DNA from: DATARH01 sp963705325
Lineage (GTDB): Bacteria > Pseudomonadota > Alphaproteobacteria > ATCC43930 > CGMCC-115725
Length of the DNA: 64,000 nucleotides
Assembly: GCA_963705325.1 (NCBI GenBank)
Contig: OY970069.1
Coordinates: 5,332,001 to 5,396,000 of the forward strand
Reading direction: 5' to 3'
Part shown: positions 63,074 through 64,000 of the stretch, one piece after another
Layout of the letters: the number at the start of each line of letters is the position of its first letter
Position numbering within the stretch: the stretch's first letter is position 1
The notes under the pieces: generated by a model
Database searches by the model: none
What the model was told of the DNA's origin: nothing
Seen by the model: the letters and a program-made list of their open reading frames with translations, nothing else
Position numbers and translations under genes: made by a program

Positions 63074-64000
63074 CTACATCAGGGCAAGATGACTGACAAA
63101 CTGGTCGATACAGGCCTGCCAACTAAAGCGCTGGGCGTGTTCGAGGCAGCGCTCTCGAGGGATCGTAAGGGCGGCCCGCGCGGCAGCGCCGAGATCCTCA
63201 TCAAGGATGCCGGCGCCGCTGTCGCCAATCACGTCCGTCGGGCCGGCCGACGGGTAGGCGGCGACTGGCACACCGCACGCCAGCGCCTCCAGCAGCACCA
63301 GACCAAAGGTCTCGGTTCGGCTCGGCATTACCATCACGTCGGCAGCCGCGTAATGTCGCACCAACGCCTCGCCCGATTGGGCGCCGGCAAAATGCACGTC
63401 CGGGTATCGCCGCTTCATGGCCGCCAGCGACGGACCGTCGCCAACGACCAGCTTCGCGCCGGGCAGATCGAGATCGAGAAACGCCGGCAGGTTCTTTTCC
63501 ACCGCGACGCGGCCGATATAGAGGAAAATCGGCCGCGGCAGCTCGACCGCGGGCGTGCAACCGGGCCGGAACAGCGTTGTGTCGACACCCCGCGTCCAGG
63601 CGACGAGCCGGTCGAAACCCCATGCCGTCAGTTCACGGCGCACCGTTTCAGTCGCCACCATCACCCCCTGCGAGGGCGCATGGAACCGCCGCAGCGCCGC
63701 ATAGCTCCACGACAGCGGCAGACCACAGCGGGCGCGCACGTATTCCGGAAACCGCGTGTGGTAGGCGGTGGTGAACTTCCAGCCCTGCGCCAAGCAGAAG
63801 CTGCGCGCGGCGAGGCCGAGCGGCCCCTCGGTCGCGATGTGCACCGCATTCGGACGGAACTCGGCGAGTTGCCGGCCAAGCGTACCGCCCGCGCCAATTG
63901 CCAACCGGATCGTTGAATATCCAGGACATGGCACGGTGCGATAGCGGTCTGGGCCGAAGACCTCCGGCTCGTGACCGGCCGCGGCGAGCCCTTCCCGCAC
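63074..64000 (-). CDS. glycosyltransferase family 4 (GT-B), cut by window edge
   Basis: The visible 308 residues cover most of a GT4 enzyme. The N-terminal part with HIATEGPLGLAARSFCLAQG and YHTRFPEYVRARCGLPLSWS resembles the mannosyltransferase group related to PimB/MgtA. The C-terminal domain has PIFLYIGRVAVEKNLPAFLD and the donor-binding motif SRTETFGLVLLEALACGVPV. The frame is open to the window edge, so the true start lies outside. Such enzymes transfer a sugar to lipid acceptors. It is upstream of the sugar importer on the same strand. Confidence 0.88.
   Translation of the reverse strand: MREGLAAAGHEPEVFGPDRYRTVPCPGYSTIRLAIGAGGTLGRQLAEFRPNAVHIATEGPLGLAARSFCLAQGWKFTTAYHTRFPEYVRARCGLPLSWSYAALRRFHAPSQGVMVATETVRRELTAWGFDRLVAWTRGVDTTLFRPGCTPAVELPRPIFLYIGRVAVEKNLPAFLDLDLPGAKLVVGDGPSLAAMKRRYPDVHFAGAQSGEALVRHYAAADVMVMPSRTETFGLVLLEALACGVPVAAYPSAGPTDVIGDSGAGILDEDLGAAARAALTIPRERCLEHAQRFSWQACIDQFVSHLALM

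Overview
The window looks like a chromosomal segment of a high-GC alphaproteobacterium. It carries a MucR/Ros-type regulator, a CIRCE-controlled groESL operon, a zinc-finger protein beside polA, DUF1326/DUF2182 and DUF6134 genes, and IS1380, IS5 and IS21 elements. The exact genus cannot be told from sequence reading alone.

Left chromosomal part (1-22754): a DevA/DevC-type ABC exporter whose ATPase gene is frameshifted; a DHCW-motif cupin; a three-gene set of luciferase-like monooxygenase, CMD-domain and AhpD-like proteins; two DUF1326 genes around a DUF2182 membrane protein; groES-groEL under a CIRCE operator, flanked by two degenerate copies of an intergenic repeat; a sterol-desaturase-like protein; and a surface-glycan region (methyltransferase, KpsT/KpsM-type exporter, LptF/LptG-like permease, two tandem GT2 genes sharing a near-identical block, and a GT21-like enzyme). 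It ends with a TIR-transmembrane-propeller protein.

Middle part (22755-49141): a 26.3-kb integrative element inserted in the 3' part of a tRNA-Arg(CCG) gene. The ends are a 53-bp perfect direct repeat, with the intact tRNA at the right end. A tyrosine integrase lies at the left end, and paired GTGGGGA motifs lie inside both ends. The element has an AlpA-like HTH, a P4-type primase-helicase, an XRE repressor, a MucR homologue and no phage structural genes, so it resembles a satellite or integrative plasmid. Three dispersed 104-bp loci share inverted arrays of 9-bp TGACG repeats around an AT-rich core and are candidate origins. Cargo includes a large gene fusing an HsdR_N-type PD-(D/E)XK nuclease to a P-loop NTPase (candidate defence gene), a GIY-YIG protein, DUF1003, a tiny Flp-pilin-like peptide and many small unknowns. 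Four IS copies have exact ends and target duplications: IS1380 replaces the primase C-terminus, two identical IS5 copies cut one membrane-protein gene into three, and IS21 splits a 62-residue membrane protein. Removing the IS restores each reading frame.

Right chromosomal part (49170-64000): a lipoprotein hydrolase, the zinc-finger protein and polA (with degraded proofreading motifs), DUF1203, a ferritin-like protein, DUF6134, a radical SAM enzyme with a small partner, an HpaB-type monooxygenase fused to an N-terminal HTH with an inverted repeat over its start, an Ugp-like sugar ABC importer without its ATPase, and a GT4 glycosyltransferase cut by the window edge.
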